Source: Incurvaria masculella (taxonomy: Eukaryota; Arthropoda; Insecta; Lepidoptera; Incurvariidae). Taken from it: a stretch of DNA of 64,000 nucleotides. Below, one piece after another: positions 1 to 11,094 of the stretch. The stretch spans positions 3,851,501 to 3,915,500 of the forward strand of contig OX335659.1 in NCBI GenBank assembly GCA_946894095.1, written 5' to 3'. The translations under genes and the position numbers were made by a program. The notes below the pieces were generated by a model. That model did no database searches, had not been told where the DNA came from, and worked only from the letters and a program-made list of their open reading frames with translations. The number at the start of each line of letters is the position of its first letter. The first letter of the stretch is position 1.

Positions 1-700
1 ATGAGACAATGTAAAATTTAGATGAACACATAAACTTGAACATAAAAATATTAACATATTTCGTTAACCTAATGCAACTACAAGCAATATATAAGATACT
101 AAAACAGAATGAATACAGGAAACACAGTATGCAATACTAATAGTTTCATTAAGCAATCTATGCTGTCTTAAAACTGGTTTCATTTGTATATTGAAACTTC
201 CGGTATGTCCAAAAAGTCATGAGTAAAAAATAACTAGGCGAAACGAGGTTGACTAGTCTAGAGGTAGGTTCCCTGAGAATACATATCGATGTTCGGGAAT
301 CACAAATGTCAACCATGACGATGCTGGTGTGTATGAGAGCAACAATTATTTAATTATATTAAATACAATATTTTAAAAGACCATACAAACGGAAGACTTC
401 AAAAACCATTGGCATATATTCGAAAAGTTTTTGTCATCTATTTATGTATGTATGTATTTACCTATATAAATTAAATGGAATTCCTGCGTGGTTGCCATGG
501 TGCAACTCTCAGGGTAAACAGGCAAGTAAGTGATTAAAACGTTTAGTTGCATTTCGCACCATAACAAGTGAACTGAAATGTATCAGTGAACATACGTCTT
601 CTCGCATTATCCATCCATGCAAAACCTATTGGCTGGGTATTTTGTTTAGGCCATCAAATAAAGTATTATTATTATTCACTGCAAATTACCATACCTTTTA
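1..700. other. Non-coding AT-rich stretch
   Basis: No gene is seen. Around 640-678 the sequence runs CATCAAATAAAGTATTATTATTATT-like, which resembles the polyadenylation signal and trinucleotide tail that ends RTE-type LINEs. A short 3' LINE remnant is therefore possible, but no coding part is visible upstream. Confidence 0.4.
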
Positions 701-704
701 TTTA

Positions 705-1118
705 TGCAAGCTGATATGGATGGCTAATATCACACAACTAACGTTATGATAGCTATAGAGCTATCATATCCAACCATTCCCAAAGGAATTAGGTGTCATG
801 CCAGGACTTTCCCTTTACTGGCACGGCTACATTGAACTGGATGGAAAAAACGGACATTTTTTCATTGCCGCTTAGACCATTTTTTCATCCAATGCGATGG
901 TACCAAACCGGGCGGGCTTAAACTCTACCATCTAGCAGCGGAGTGGGACCTACAGTTTTATATGGATTCCGAACCATGAAGCAGCTCGTATTCGTGACAA
1001 AATGCACTTATCCAACTCGGAAAGAGAAAGAAAGTGGTTGCAGGAAATGGGCGAGGATTTGAACCCAGACCCCTGTTATGATAGGCAAGTCCCCGCGTCA
1101 CTAGGCTACGAGCTGCTC
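705..1118 (-). mobile_element. tRNA-derived SINE (antisense copy)
   Basis: This is one of about 18 copies of the same ~400-bp repeat in the window. Read on the minus strand it starts with a tRNA-like head: an A-box-like TAGCCTAGTGACG and a B box in GGGTTCAAATCC (here at about 1060-1072). A long body follows that ends near ATGGATGGCTAAT at 718. Landmarks visible on the plus strand are TGCCAGGAC, GGATGGAAAA, AATGCGATGGTACC and GGGGACCTACAGTTTTA. Such elements are transcribed by RNA polymerase III and mobilised by a partner LINE. The short open frame here (958-1152, minus) is accidental. Confidence 0.8.
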
Positions 1119-1704
1119 TGTACCTAGCATAGGTAATATGTTTAAATACCAATTCAGTGTAGTTTGCTATTCACCACATCCAGCTACTATAATTCCAAAG
1201 TTACCTTTCGGTTGCACCATACAATTATGCAATGTTAACTATCGGATTTCAGATAGCTGGAGGTGGTGAAAACGGCAATCAATGTTATAAAAATAAAAAA
1301 AATTAAACGCATGTGCGTGAAAACCTCATCGAAAGAATACCGAATGACGATAGATATACCTGTAAAATTACCTGTGTATTTGTACGTAAATTATGTGATA
1401 ATTTATTGATAAATAAACTTAGCACCGAGGCACCGAGGTATCAAGATTTCCAGAGAGTTTCGATCCGACGTCAGACGCAGCGCCACCTCCGCAGCCGCGC
1501 AGCCTGCTTGATAAGACGACTCTAATTACGCACACACAAGATGGCGGAACCTTCCTTGCTTGGGGAGGGGACGGCGGCGTAGCCCCTGGCATATCCAGAG
1601 TGGACATTGTTTTAAGCAGAAAAAAAAACACGGTAGAGCCGTGTCGACGAAACTGGTTTCGAAATATTTCGAAATTTGTGTGGCTAGTTTTTTTATTTTT
1701 TATG

Positions 1705-2072
1705 TGACTGGACATGGATGGCTAATACCACACCTTCTGTCATGTTATTAGCCCAACACACCACATGGGAACTAGGTGCCATGCCAGGACCTTCCTTATA
1801 TTGCACGGCTACATTAAACTGGATGGAAAACACGGACAATTTTCATTGCCGCTTCGACCATCGTTCATCCAATGCGATGGTACCAACCCGGGCGGGATTA
1901 ACCCTACCACCTAGTAAGTAAGGAAGGGGACCTACAGTTTAACGCGGAATCCGAACCACGGCCAGCCTCTATCAACGGTCGAATGGTCACCCATCCAAGA
2001 CCAGACCAGACCCAGCGTTGCTTAACTTCGGAGAGCGATCACCGAAGTGTCGCGCCACTGGGCCACTGAGGC
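1705..2072 (-). mobile_element. SINE of the same body with a 5S-rRNA-like head
   Basis: The body (1713-1960) is the same SINE as at 705-1118. The head differs. Read on the minus strand, about 2070 to 1965 contains GATCGCTCTCCGAAGTTAAG, CAACGCTGGG and TGGATGGGTGACC. These correspond to the internal control region of 5S rRNA (box A, intermediate element, box C). Just outside is a tRNA-like TGGCCCAGTGGCGCGAC. SINEs with 5S-derived promoters (SINE3 class) are known; a shared body under tRNA and 5S heads implies head exchange. The copy is old and non-coding. Confidence 0.65.
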
Positions 2073-2149
2073 TGACTGCTAGGAGCAGTTAAGACCTGTG
2101 GTATTTTGAAACGAAGACCGCGCGGGTTCGAATACGTACTTGGTGGGAG

Positions 2150-3085
2150 AGCCTGGTGGGTTTAATGGCTAATTCCACAACCACTGTTGAGATAAGATAG
2201 AGATTAACAGACCAGATGGGATCTCGATGCCATACCAGGACCATCCTTATAATGCACGGTTAGAATGAACTGGATGGAAAACACTGACACTTTTTATTCC
2301 GGGATTAACCCTATATTTCTCCTAACTGGAACATACATGCGATACTGTATTATATATGATGATTGTGTTCATGGGAAAGGTCAACTTTCGTGGGTTAACT
2401 AGTCTTATGGCTACAGGCAGACTGGTAACGCTCACCTTTGGTGCACTAGAAATCTGACCACGAGGCACGCTAAACTCTAGGGTAGTTTTAGCCGAATCCT
2501 TATCAATTTTCAATGCGAAACAATGTAACATATCCGGGATGTGAACTCGGAACTCATCATCACACACATCAGCTCAACATCAAGAACCATTGATTATGGG
2601 AGGATGTAGTGACTTCACACCACCGCGGATCTAGGCCATGACCAACCCCCGTTGTCAATGTATTGTGTCATACTATTGCGTTGTCCAATAGGAGCCTATT
2701 TTTATTGTGAGGAAGTCACTTGCGTTGCTGGTGAACATCAAATCCTATATTTTAATAACTTTTTTCGCAAGTAAGACCATGTGTGTATTATTTGTGACCA
2801 ATTATTGTTACACATAGTTTGATGGACAATTTGTAGAACTGGAAATAACCTTTCTTAACTGGTATGATATAAGCCTAACGCAAAATGTTTCCCAAAGAAT
2901 AAGGTGGAATTCCCGGGGATACATTTAACTGACCGAAAAACACGGATGTTTGTATTGCTTCTTCAACCATCTTTTCATCCACAGAAGCGGTACCAACCAG
3001 GGCGGGATTTACCCTACCACCTAATAACTAGGTAAAGGGGCCTATTATTTTACATGGTTTCCGACCAATGGAGTGACCCGGTGTA
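2150..3085 (-). mobile_element. Two degenerate SINE body fragments
   Basis: Fragments at about 2155-2345 and 2855-3085 carry the body landmarks of the tRNA-derived SINE: AATGGCTAATTCCAC, CTGGATGGAAAACAC, TTTTCATCCA, GGCGGGATTTACCCTACC and TTTTACATGG. Neither has a clear B box. Between them (2345-2855) no feature is seen. Confidence 0.6.
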
Positions 3086-3349
3086 ACAAACATTACTTTA
3101 TTATTTTCATTTTAGGGCAATATCAATATCTGTATGTCATATATTTCTTGAACTACACTTACGGTAGCCTTCAGAACGATGTCAGTGCCTATGCATACTC
3201 ATAATGGACATTTATAGTTATCTACATAATGGAATAATACACGTTTCAAGGAACCAACGGTCAAAATTCTTCTAGAAACACAACAACAAATCACGAACAT
3301 TAGTACCGTCTCTTTCTACCATTTAGCAATTCAAGGATGCTGTCTCCCT

Positions 3350-3785
3350 CGTGCGCGCGCGCCTGGCGAACGTCAGGCGATCCTACAGAGCCAATGGGAG
3401 AGGACAACGACGGCAGCCATCTTGTTGTTTGCCCACCACGGCGCGAGGGCTTCTCGCCGCCACAGGCCGCCGACCGCCGCGAGTAACGCCAGTCGCGTCC
3501 CGGGGTCTCGCCGTCGCCTCTTTTGGGCTGACTCGGTGGAGCACAACCGCACCCTCCATCACCCCTGAGTCCGAGTGGGGCCCTCCACTCGCCCCGTGGT
3601 ACGGTGCGTCCACAATTGAAGGGAACCCAGCCGCTCGAACTTCGCCGCGCGGGGGCAGGAGCCGTTTACCGCCCAACCACGTGCTCTAGACATCACCACT
3701 GGGTACCGTATCGAACCTTGTATTTGCCGGCTTTAGAGTCAGTGCGCTTAACACTTCTCAGTGTCGTCGTTCGTATTAGGGGGCC
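3350..3785. other. GC-rich island of unknown nature
   Basis: About 430 bp of CpG-rich DNA stands in AT-rich surroundings. Open frames exist on both strands (3351-3689 plus, 3383-3676 minus) but they overlap in antisense, are Arg/Pro/Ala-rich in the way random GC-rich DNA is, and match no family I know. I see no splice-site pattern that links it to a gene. It could be a regulatory CpG island or a GC-rich piece of a mobile element. Confidence 0.35.
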
Positions 3786-4334
3786 AAATTAGGAACCTAC
3801 TCTATTTCTTTAACTACTTGTACATTTTTGTGTTTATGCTCTACCTAGAAAATTGGTTGTTGTTTCTGTTTGTATATATTTAATCATTCATGTTACATGG
3901 TGCTTTAATTTAATTTATCTGGTTTTGATTTGGTTAAAAAGAATTAGTTCACCCGCTCACCGTCTGATATCCGCATGGCATTGACTTAAACATACGTCAC
4001 AACTGGCGTCACGTATAGCGTTGAAATGACCCTCAGACATCCTTCCATTTATAAATATTTAAATCTATACCATTATACCACATTCTCAACAAAAATGTAT
4101 CCACATTAATCTTTTTATTTTCATAAATTGTATAATGTTCATAGATATGTAATAATTGTTAACCCAGATTTGGAAAATAAGTAGCAAATATTTTGGTTCG
4201 ACACAGAAATGTTTGAAGAAAAACTAGAACCTGTGCCTTGCAAAAGTGATGCTTCCTTTGCTATCTTTTCCGATTTGAAAGCATTTTTTATGAAAAACCG
4301 GTATGGGTGGCTGTTCCCGGTATAATAGATTTAA
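3786..4334. other. Non-coding AT-rich stretch
   Basis: I see no gene, repeat family or structural signal in this stretch. Confidence 0.4.
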
Positions 4335-4411
4335 TTAAGGAACGCCAGGAATATAAGATGCAAGTTCCACAGAACAACGTCCATGATACCTGTGAAACAG
4401 ACTGAGCTACC
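4335..4411 (-). pseudogene. LINE reverse-transcriptase C-terminal fragment, left part
   Basis: Read on the minus strand and joined to 12742-12810, this piece continues the C-terminal region of a LINE reverse transcriptase. The combined translation resembles the copy at 19277-19985, with shared short motifs SLSLF and a following Arg-Cys-Ser-x-Glu-Leu-Ala. The two halves are separated only by the 8330-bp element at 4412-12741, so they form one insertion target. The copy is damaged by stop codons. Confidence 0.65.
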
Positions 4412-5008
4412 CACAGATATAGTACGAGAGCGGACCGTCGTCAACCCTACGTCATCGAGTAACACCATGGGACCCATTTGTGGTTGTGCGGATTAGAATA
4501 GGCTTCCTAAAAATACTAGGTTGCCTGACCCAAACCTGGAACGTTTTGTGCAGTAGGTAATATTAAATCATTTTTTTGGTAGAATTTAACGTCATCGAGT
4601 AACAACATGAGACCTAGCACAATCGGTAAAGGTCATCAAGAAAAGCTAAAAAAATGTAGGTTGGCTCATCCTACCCTGGCACGTTCTGAGGTTGGCCGGT
4701 ATTAAAATGTCAAAAAAAAAAAAAAAAAACGTCATCGAGTAACAAGATGACAATACCACCATTCGATAGTCCTATGAACATACTTCATAAAAAAATTAGG
4801 TTGGCTGCCCTCAGCCTGGCACGTTTCCTACGCGGCCATGTTGAACGTCGGATGCGCCCAGTTCTTATATTCATCAATTGTTAAATTAATATAATATAAC
4901 AGTTTTGTGATATGTCTATCTATAAACAGTGATGTTTTTATTGATCAGAACTCATCTTGAATAGGTTAAAAAAAACCAAAATGAAATATTTGTGATATAG
5001 GTATTGAT
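4412..5008 (+). repeat. Left ~600-bp terminal inverted repeat with three internal subrepeats
   Basis: The arm is inverted relative to 12132-12741 with high identity. It contains three blocks about 140 bp apart, each opening with CGTCATCGAGTAACA (about 4451, 4591 and 4730) and ending near AGGTTGGCT...CCTGGCACGTT. The inner edge ends with GAAATATTTGTGATATA, whose reverse complement (CACAAATATTTC) resembles the outer end CACAGATATTTC of the right arm. The arm may therefore itself be a small TIR element. Confidence 0.8.
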
Positions 5009-5184
5009 TGATTACGTGATATTAGGGCATTGTCGTATCTAATTATTAACTAAGTTTAACTCAAGTTAACTTTAGGTTATGATGCACATAGTTCCGCATA
5101 CTTGAAGAGTAAAAACCGGAAGTTTCATATACATATGCTTTCGGAATCTACCGTATGGATCATTCAACGTAGGGAATCGCAACT

Positions 5185-5929
5185 CCAGTCAGGCCATGCC
5201 TACGGCATTAGAGGCGCACGCTTTAAATTCTGCCACGGCCCTCGTTATTACAAAATTTTTATCAGATTGTATATAAACATAACGTAATGAAGATTTTTTA
5301 ATAGTCATAATAAAATAAATCGCCACAAAACTTAAACCCATAAGTGAAGTATCTCAAAGTTACTATTCTTTAATTCACATGAATTTAGGGTAAATATTCT
5401 AGAGTATATTTCCATTCTTTAAACATTTCAATGTATATTATATGTTTTCTATAGATATATACGCAACGTTGCCGGGTCTATACAAAAGTACATGTCCACA
5501 TCGTCACTCACATATTAAGGAAGTTTAGTAAGCTTTGGCGTCACTCTCTTTTCTTTATTTACGTATCTCTTTTATTTTATCGTAACAAAGTTGCAATGTA
5601 TCCAAACCGAAGCGGAATTTTAAATTAACAGCTCTTAAGTCGTAGGTATAGTTTAAATAATACCTGAAAAGCTCTGTAAAAATATGTATGTATTAGTTAA
5701 AGAAAACATATACATTTATATGTTTAAAGGATGGAAATAACCATGAATATTTAACCTAAAGTCCTGTGAATTAAAGAATAGTAACTTTGTGGCGATTTAT
5801 TTTATTATGACTATTAAAATTCTTCATTACATTAGGTTTACATTCAATCAAAATTGAATTATGTAATGAGGAGCTCCGTCGCCGAATGTAAAGCGTGCGC
5901 CTCTAATGTCGTAGGCATGGGCTGACAGG
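5185..5929. mobile_element. TIR element (MITE), ~745 bp
   Basis: Arms of about 190 bp (5185-5385 and 5745-5929) are inverted copies. The outer ends read CCAGTCAGGCCATGCCTAC and, on the opposite strand, CCTGTCAGCCCATGCCTAC. Shared inner blocks include GCATTAGAGGCGCACGCTTTA-like sequence and AATAAATCGCCACAAA. The left arm has about 29 extra bases. No coding capacity is seen, so this is a non-autonomous DNA transposon lying inside the 8.3-kb element. Confidence 0.7.
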
Positions 5930-6184
5930 GGTTGAAGAAAGGACCTTAAAGCGATGCACACTCCAGTGGCAACAAGAAAACATTTTAAAACCTGTGTACG
6001 ATTTAGTCCTTCTGATGAGTCTAGTGTTAGATCCAGAATTTATACTATTATTTTTGTCATGAACTACTATAGTGACCTGTAAACAAAGAGACAAATTACA
6101 AAACCTTATTATTCTTACAGCAAAAAAAACGACATAATTTTTTGTCCTTTAAATGCTACCACCTACAACAAAATAAGAGTACAA

Positions 6185-7710
6185 TGGTTTGAGAACAGTC
6201 AGTCAATCCGTCAGCGTGTTTGCGACCACTGCGGGACATACGCCTCTCCAATCCTTCTCCAGTCCTACCGGCCCTCAGCGGTACGGACCCACTGCTTTCC
6301 CCGACGCACTTGATGCCGTCTTTCCACCTGGTGGGTGGTCTTCCCACACTCCGTTTGCCTGTCCACGGCCGCCAGTGTAGGACACGGTTACTCTAACGGT
6401 CGTCATCTCGTCGGCTGACGTGACCAGCCCACTCATAACTGGGAGGACGCACTGGTCATATGTTCGGGTCTTTAAATTTTGCGAAAGGTCAGACCTCAGA
6501 GCGAATTTAAGCTTTCCGAAGGCAGCCCAACCCAGTTGAATCCGTCGCTCAACCTCCAAAGACAGTCTTTGTATACCAAGCCGCAGGATTTGACCGAGAT
6601 AACAATTTGTCCTCCCGTCATACCCTCAGTCGCCATGACCTTGATTTTATCCCGGTTCATCTTCAGACCTACCTATCTTTCTACTACTTATCTTTATAAA
6701 GGTCTTCCAGCATTGTTTGAAGCTGAACTCGGGAATTTTACAGAAGAACAATGTGATCGGCGAAGCGAAGATGACTGAGGAAAATATTAATTAACGTTGA
6801 TACCCATGTTGTCCCATTCAAGCGTCTTGAACACATATTCCGATGCGCTTGTGAAGAGCTTGGGTGAGATCACATCCCCCTGCCTAACGCCTTTAGCAAG
6901 AGGGATGGGTTGGGTATTTTAATGAAGCCTCACAGTCATCGTCGCGGACCGATACAGATTTCGGAGTACCTCGATGTAGCGGTGGTCGATTCTACACCTC
7001 AGGAGGGAGTTTTCGACAGCCCATTTTTCAACTGAGTCGAACGCCTTCTCGTAAAGGACTAGAAAAGAAGTGAAAGGCTACAAAGAGCGGCTTGTTGTAC
7101 TCCTCGCACTTCTGCACCACTTGTCTCACAGTAAATATGTGATCCATTATGCCGTATCCTTCCCTGAACCCAGCTTGCTCACGAGGCTGGTACTGATCCA
7201 GCCTCTGTGTCAGCCAACTCGTGATGACTCATGAAAAGACCTTGTATACGTGGCTTAGAAGTGGGATAGGTCGATAGTTCTTCAACTTCGCCTTATTTCT
7301 TTGAGAACTGCATTGCACAGTGTTTGCAGTTCCTGATGGTCTCCCGCCAGACTTTAGCAGTTCCATCGTTATCCCGTCCTCATCTGGAGCCTTGTGTTAT
7401 TTTAGTCCTTTCAAAACAGCCTTTATCTCATAGACACTAATCTCCGGCAGATCCTCGGTGTAGTGTCTAGTGAGCGGGGCACGCCTATCAGAGTCGAGTG
7501 GTTTGCTTGGGCTCGGGGCATGCATTGCTGCGCAGTACAATTCGTCATATTTTTTTACCACCGCCTCAAGTATATCCGTCTTTATTGCAGTGACAACCCC
7601 ATCCGCTCGCTCGAGTTTTGAAATTTAGTTAGCGCCGGTAGAGTAGGCACGGGAAAACACTTTATTGTCTCGATTTTCCTCTATAACGCGCTCAACCAAC
7701 TTCATGTTCC
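6185..7710 (-). pseudogene. RTE-type LINE reverse-transcriptase fragment (antisense)
   Basis: Conceptual minus-strand translation runs from the fingers region of a reverse transcriptase near 7690 (Asp-Glu-Asp-Gly-Ile then ELLKSGG) through KNYRPI, QAGFREGYG and DHIFTVRQVV to a C-terminal tail with WAGHVSRR, GKRSVGRPP and a final TGEGLERRMS near 6200. This tail is typical of lepidopteran RTE-type endonuclease-reverse transcriptases. Frameshifts and stops break it into pieces (6275-6559 is the longest), and the catalytic YADD block is lost. It is a dead 5'-truncated copy, in inverted orientation to the related copy at 7711-9990. Confidence 0.75.
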
Positions 7711-8031
7711 CTTGGCGAATATCGCTACGGGATATGGTGCGTAACGAGGCAATCCGCCGACGTACCAAAGTAGTCGATATTGGACACCGGATGGCTAAGC
7801 TAGCTAGAAGGAGGAGTAGCCGCTCTTTGTAGCCTTCGTGGACTACGAGAAGGCGTTCGACTCAGTTGAAAAATGGGCCGTCGAAAACTTCCTCCTGAGG
7901 TGCAGAATCGACCACCGCTACATCGAGGTACTCCGAAATCTGTATCGGTCCGCGACGATGACTGTGAGGCTCCATTAAAATACCCAACCCATCCCTCTTG
8001 GTAAAGGCGTTAGGCAGGGGGATGTGATCTC

Positions 8032-9133
8032 AAATCAAATAAAATCAAAAATATCAAATCGAAATATTTTATTCGCAGTGATTACATTACAATATTAAGA
8101 ATTTGCATAACAGATTATAATATTGATACCAATCATGTGAATTCGTCGTTTTACACAATAATATTAAAATAACCTGAATCGTAGAAAGTTTGGTCAAGCA
8201 ACCATGTACCTAACTTCTTTTTAAATCTTATGTTAGTTTCTTCTCGCAAGTCTCTTGGTAGCTTATTATACATATTAATACTATTGAAGTGGACCCCCTT
8301 CTCAAATTTTGATGTTGAGTGTGCAGCTGGCTGGATCACATTTTTATTTCTCGTCGAATATCCGTGTTTAAAATTATTATATGATTCCGGATAATTTCTC
8401 ACATAAAAAATAGTTCTTTGTACGTACACATCATACATAGTATGCAATTTTAGGTTTTTAAACAAAGGCGTGCAAACAAGTGCGTCCCATTTAGAGTGTG
8501 TAATTATCCGAATTGCTTTCTTTTGTAGTCTAAATACTGAAACCGCTTCCCCTGAAGAACCCCAGAACTCAATGCCATAGGTCATGACATAGTATAAATA
8601 ACCGAAGTAGGCACTCTTCAGGGTATCCAAGTCACAGCATTTAGACAGGGTTCTGAGGCAATAACAAGCTTTTGTTAATTTATCACAAACATGTTGAACG
8701 TGTTTGTCCAATCGTAACTTTTGAACCAACGTTATGACTTCACCGTTATATTCGATAAACATCTCATCATTCACTTCATGTTTAATATTTTTCATCTTAA
8801 AATGTACACAGTGTGTTTTAGCACTATTTAACATTAACCCATTTGCTGCGAACCATTTACCCAACTTCTCAATTATTTTTGTTGTTTTTGTAAGGAGTGT
8901 TTCAATACTTTTATCAGTAACAATTATATTTGCGTCGTCAGCGTAAATTACTATGGTTTTCGCGAGAAGAACTAGCATAGTGTCTTTTGCAATGTCATTA
9001 ATAAAAATAATAAACAGCAATGGTGCCATGATTGAGCCTTGAGGTACTCCGTAATCGGTTTCAAATAATCGTGATACAGAGTTATCGATAATTCCATTTG
9101 GTCTGTTTTTATATCTTATATTTACGTTACTTT
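8032..9133 (-). mobile_element. 5'-truncated jockey-like LINE inserted in the RTE copy
   Basis: The insertion splits the RTE sequence GATGTGATCTCACCC, leaving CTC/TCTC on both sides. Its 3' end (minus strand, toward 8032) has AATAAAATATT and then GATTT-type repeats, a tail style common in jockey-like insect LINEs. The coding part is at 8151-9120. It is truncated at the 5' end, as usual for LINE insertions, and has stayed open, so it is younger than its host copy. Confidence 0.75.
8151..9120 (-). CDS. LINE reverse transcriptase, C-terminal ~320 aa (truncated)
   Basis: The frame stays open from at least 9120 to the stop at 8151. The start is lost by truncation; the first Met (9029) is internal. 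Visible reverse-transcriptase motifs in order are YGVPQGSIMAPLLFIIFIND (finger/palm B), YADDANI (catalytic Asp pair), a KWFAANGLMLNSAKTH block, and the thumb with CYCLRTLSK, VMTYGIEFWG and KLPRDLRE. The protein would copy LINE RNA at nicked target DNA. No endonuclease domain remains, so the copy cannot move by itself. The clade is probably jockey/Daphne-like, from general resemblance only. Confidence 0.8.
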
Positions 9134-10009
9134 CTCACCCACATTTTCAAACGCATCGGAATATGTGTTCAAGACGCTTGAATGGGAAAACATGGGTATC
9201 AACGTTAGTGAATATTTTCCTCAGTCATCTTCGCTACGCCGATCACATTGTTCTTCTGTAAAATTCCCGAGTTCAGCTTTAAACCATGCTGGAAGACCTT
9301 TATAAAGCATCGATAAAGGTAGGTCTGAAGATGCACCGGGATAAAACCATGGTCATGGCGACTGAGGGTATGACGGGAGGACAAATCGTTATCGACGTAG
9401 AAGTGATCGAACAGGTTGAAGAGTACGTATATCTCGGTCAAATCCTGCGGCTTCGTATACAAGGACTGTCTTTGGAGGTTGAGCGACGGATTCAACTAGG
9501 TTGGGCTGCCTTCGGAAAGCTTAAATTCGCTCTAAGGTCTGACCTTCCGTAGAAATTTAAAGACCCGAACATATGACCAGTGCGTCCTCCCGGTTATGAC
9601 ATGACGTACGGGTGTGAAACGTGGACTCTGACGGTCGCCGTTGTCCAAAGGTTAAAAGTTGCCCAGCGAGCAATGGAGCGAGCCATGCTGGGAATATCGC
9701 TACGGGATATGGTACGTAAAGAGGCAATCCGCAGACGTACCAAAGTAGTCGATATTGGACCCCGCGTGGCTAAGCTCAAATAGCAGTGGGCTGGTCACGT
9801 CAGCCGAAGAGACGACGACCGTTGGAGTTACCGTGTCCTACACTGGCGGCCGTGAACAGGCAAACGGAGTGTGGGAAGACCACTCGCCAGGTGGGAAGAT
9901 GAGACAAGTGCGTCGGCGGAAAGCAGTGGTTCCGTACCGCTGAGGGCCGGGAGGACTGGAGAAGGATTGGAGAGGCGTATGTCCAGCAGTGGACGCAAAC
10001 ACGCTGACT

Positions 10010-11060
10010 GACTGACAGACATTGCGAAAATTGTACCCATGTTCTCGTAGCACAGGGTCCATTTCGGTGAAGATATGGTCCTTGTCACACAACCGCTGTG
10101 CTCTGAGTCTCAATGCTCTTGCGACCGATTCCAAATGCACCCACACAAATGCACCAAAATGAGCATGATGCGAAGTAGCTTGTAGACAACGATTTGTGTG
10201 TGTCGGCTTGCGGTACACTGTGTGGCTTAGGATTCCATCCAATCGTCGAGCAACAAGTACTTCCAAGAACGCCAAAGTGCCTACCTTCTCACAATCTACT
10301 GTATATTTTAAATTTGTGTGAACCTAATTAAGATGAGAGATGAAAGCGTCGAGTGATTGGCGACCATGTGACCAGATTGAAATCACGTCATCCACGTACC
10401 GTACCCAAAACATTGACTTAAGAGGTGAAGTTTGCAATGTGCGGTGTTCCAGCGGTTCCATGAAAAGGTTTGCCACCACTGGTGTCACTGGTGATCCCAT
10501 TGCTACACCTTCTCACTGGATGTAGTATTGTCCTTGCCACAGAAAGTATGTCGTAGTGATTCAATAAGGCAGGAGCTTGACGCACTCAGTGTCGATGTCG
10601 TTGCTGATGACTAAGTTTCTGGTGATGTCGAGGGACTCTTGGACTGGTACGTGTGTATACAGCGACTCGACGTCAAAGCTCACTAATAGATCCATGCATG
10701 CCAACTTCACTGTAGACAACAATTCCACAAAATGGGCCGAATCTTTAACGTAGGACGACGTCTTGCCAGACAGGGGTTGAAATATTGAGGCGACATGTTT
10801 AGCGAGGAGGTAGGTAGGAGCATTTATCTGGCTGACTATTGGTCTAAGGGGGTTCCCGTATTTGTGAATTTTAGGAAGACCGTAGAAGCGCTATCACCGC
10901 ATTTCCGCTACCACCTCGACCCACACCTATGACTTACGACCACGGCGAGCCTAGTTGTCAGTCGCCTGCTGCGTATGAATGTGGCGGACAACCTCCTTGA
11001 CAACGGGCTGAACGATCAGCTCGATACGTCGGCGAATGTCTCCTCCCGCCGCGTGAAAAG
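10010..11060 (-). pseudogene. Penelope-like element reverse-transcriptase remnant
   Basis: Minus-strand translation shows, from 11060 downward, YGLPKIHKYGNPLRPIVS, then YVKDSAHFVELL, SFDVESLYTHVPV, GVAMGSPVTPVVANLFME, FWVRYVDDVISIW and FLEVLVARR followed by VYRKPTHTNR. These are hallmark blocks of Penelope-like reverse transcriptases; YVDD is the catalytic motif. Several stop codons and frameshifts interrupt it, and the GIY-YIG endonuclease part is not visible because the sequence passes into the RTE copy near 10000. It is a dead copy inside the 8.3-kb element. Confidence 0.8.
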
Positions 11061-11094
11061 CCATATTAATTTTCAAATATATTTAACGACCACG

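Larger units (their letters stand above)
7711..9990 (+). pseudogene. Rearranged RTE-type LINE copy, split by another LINE
   Basis: On the plus strand, 7714-7790 matches the C-terminal MVRNEAIRRRTKVVDIG region. 7818-8030 then gives a reverse-transcriptase core (LFVAFVDYEKAFDSVEKW, then GVRQGDVIS). After an insertion, 9136-9990 continues with KVGLKMHRDKT, YVYLGQI, EVERRIQLGWAAFGK, YGCETWTLT and WAGHVSR. The order is scrambled because a C-terminal segment precedes the core, so at least one rearrangement occurred. It is non-functional. Sequence on both sides of the insertion (GATGTGATCTC / CTCACCCA) matches the uninterrupted copy at 6185-7710. Confidence 0.75.

Noticed and set aside
3351..3689. 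112-aa open frame in a GC-rich island
   Set aside because: A similar-sized frame runs antisense, composition is Arg/Pro-rich as expected from GC content alone, and there are no splice or family signals.
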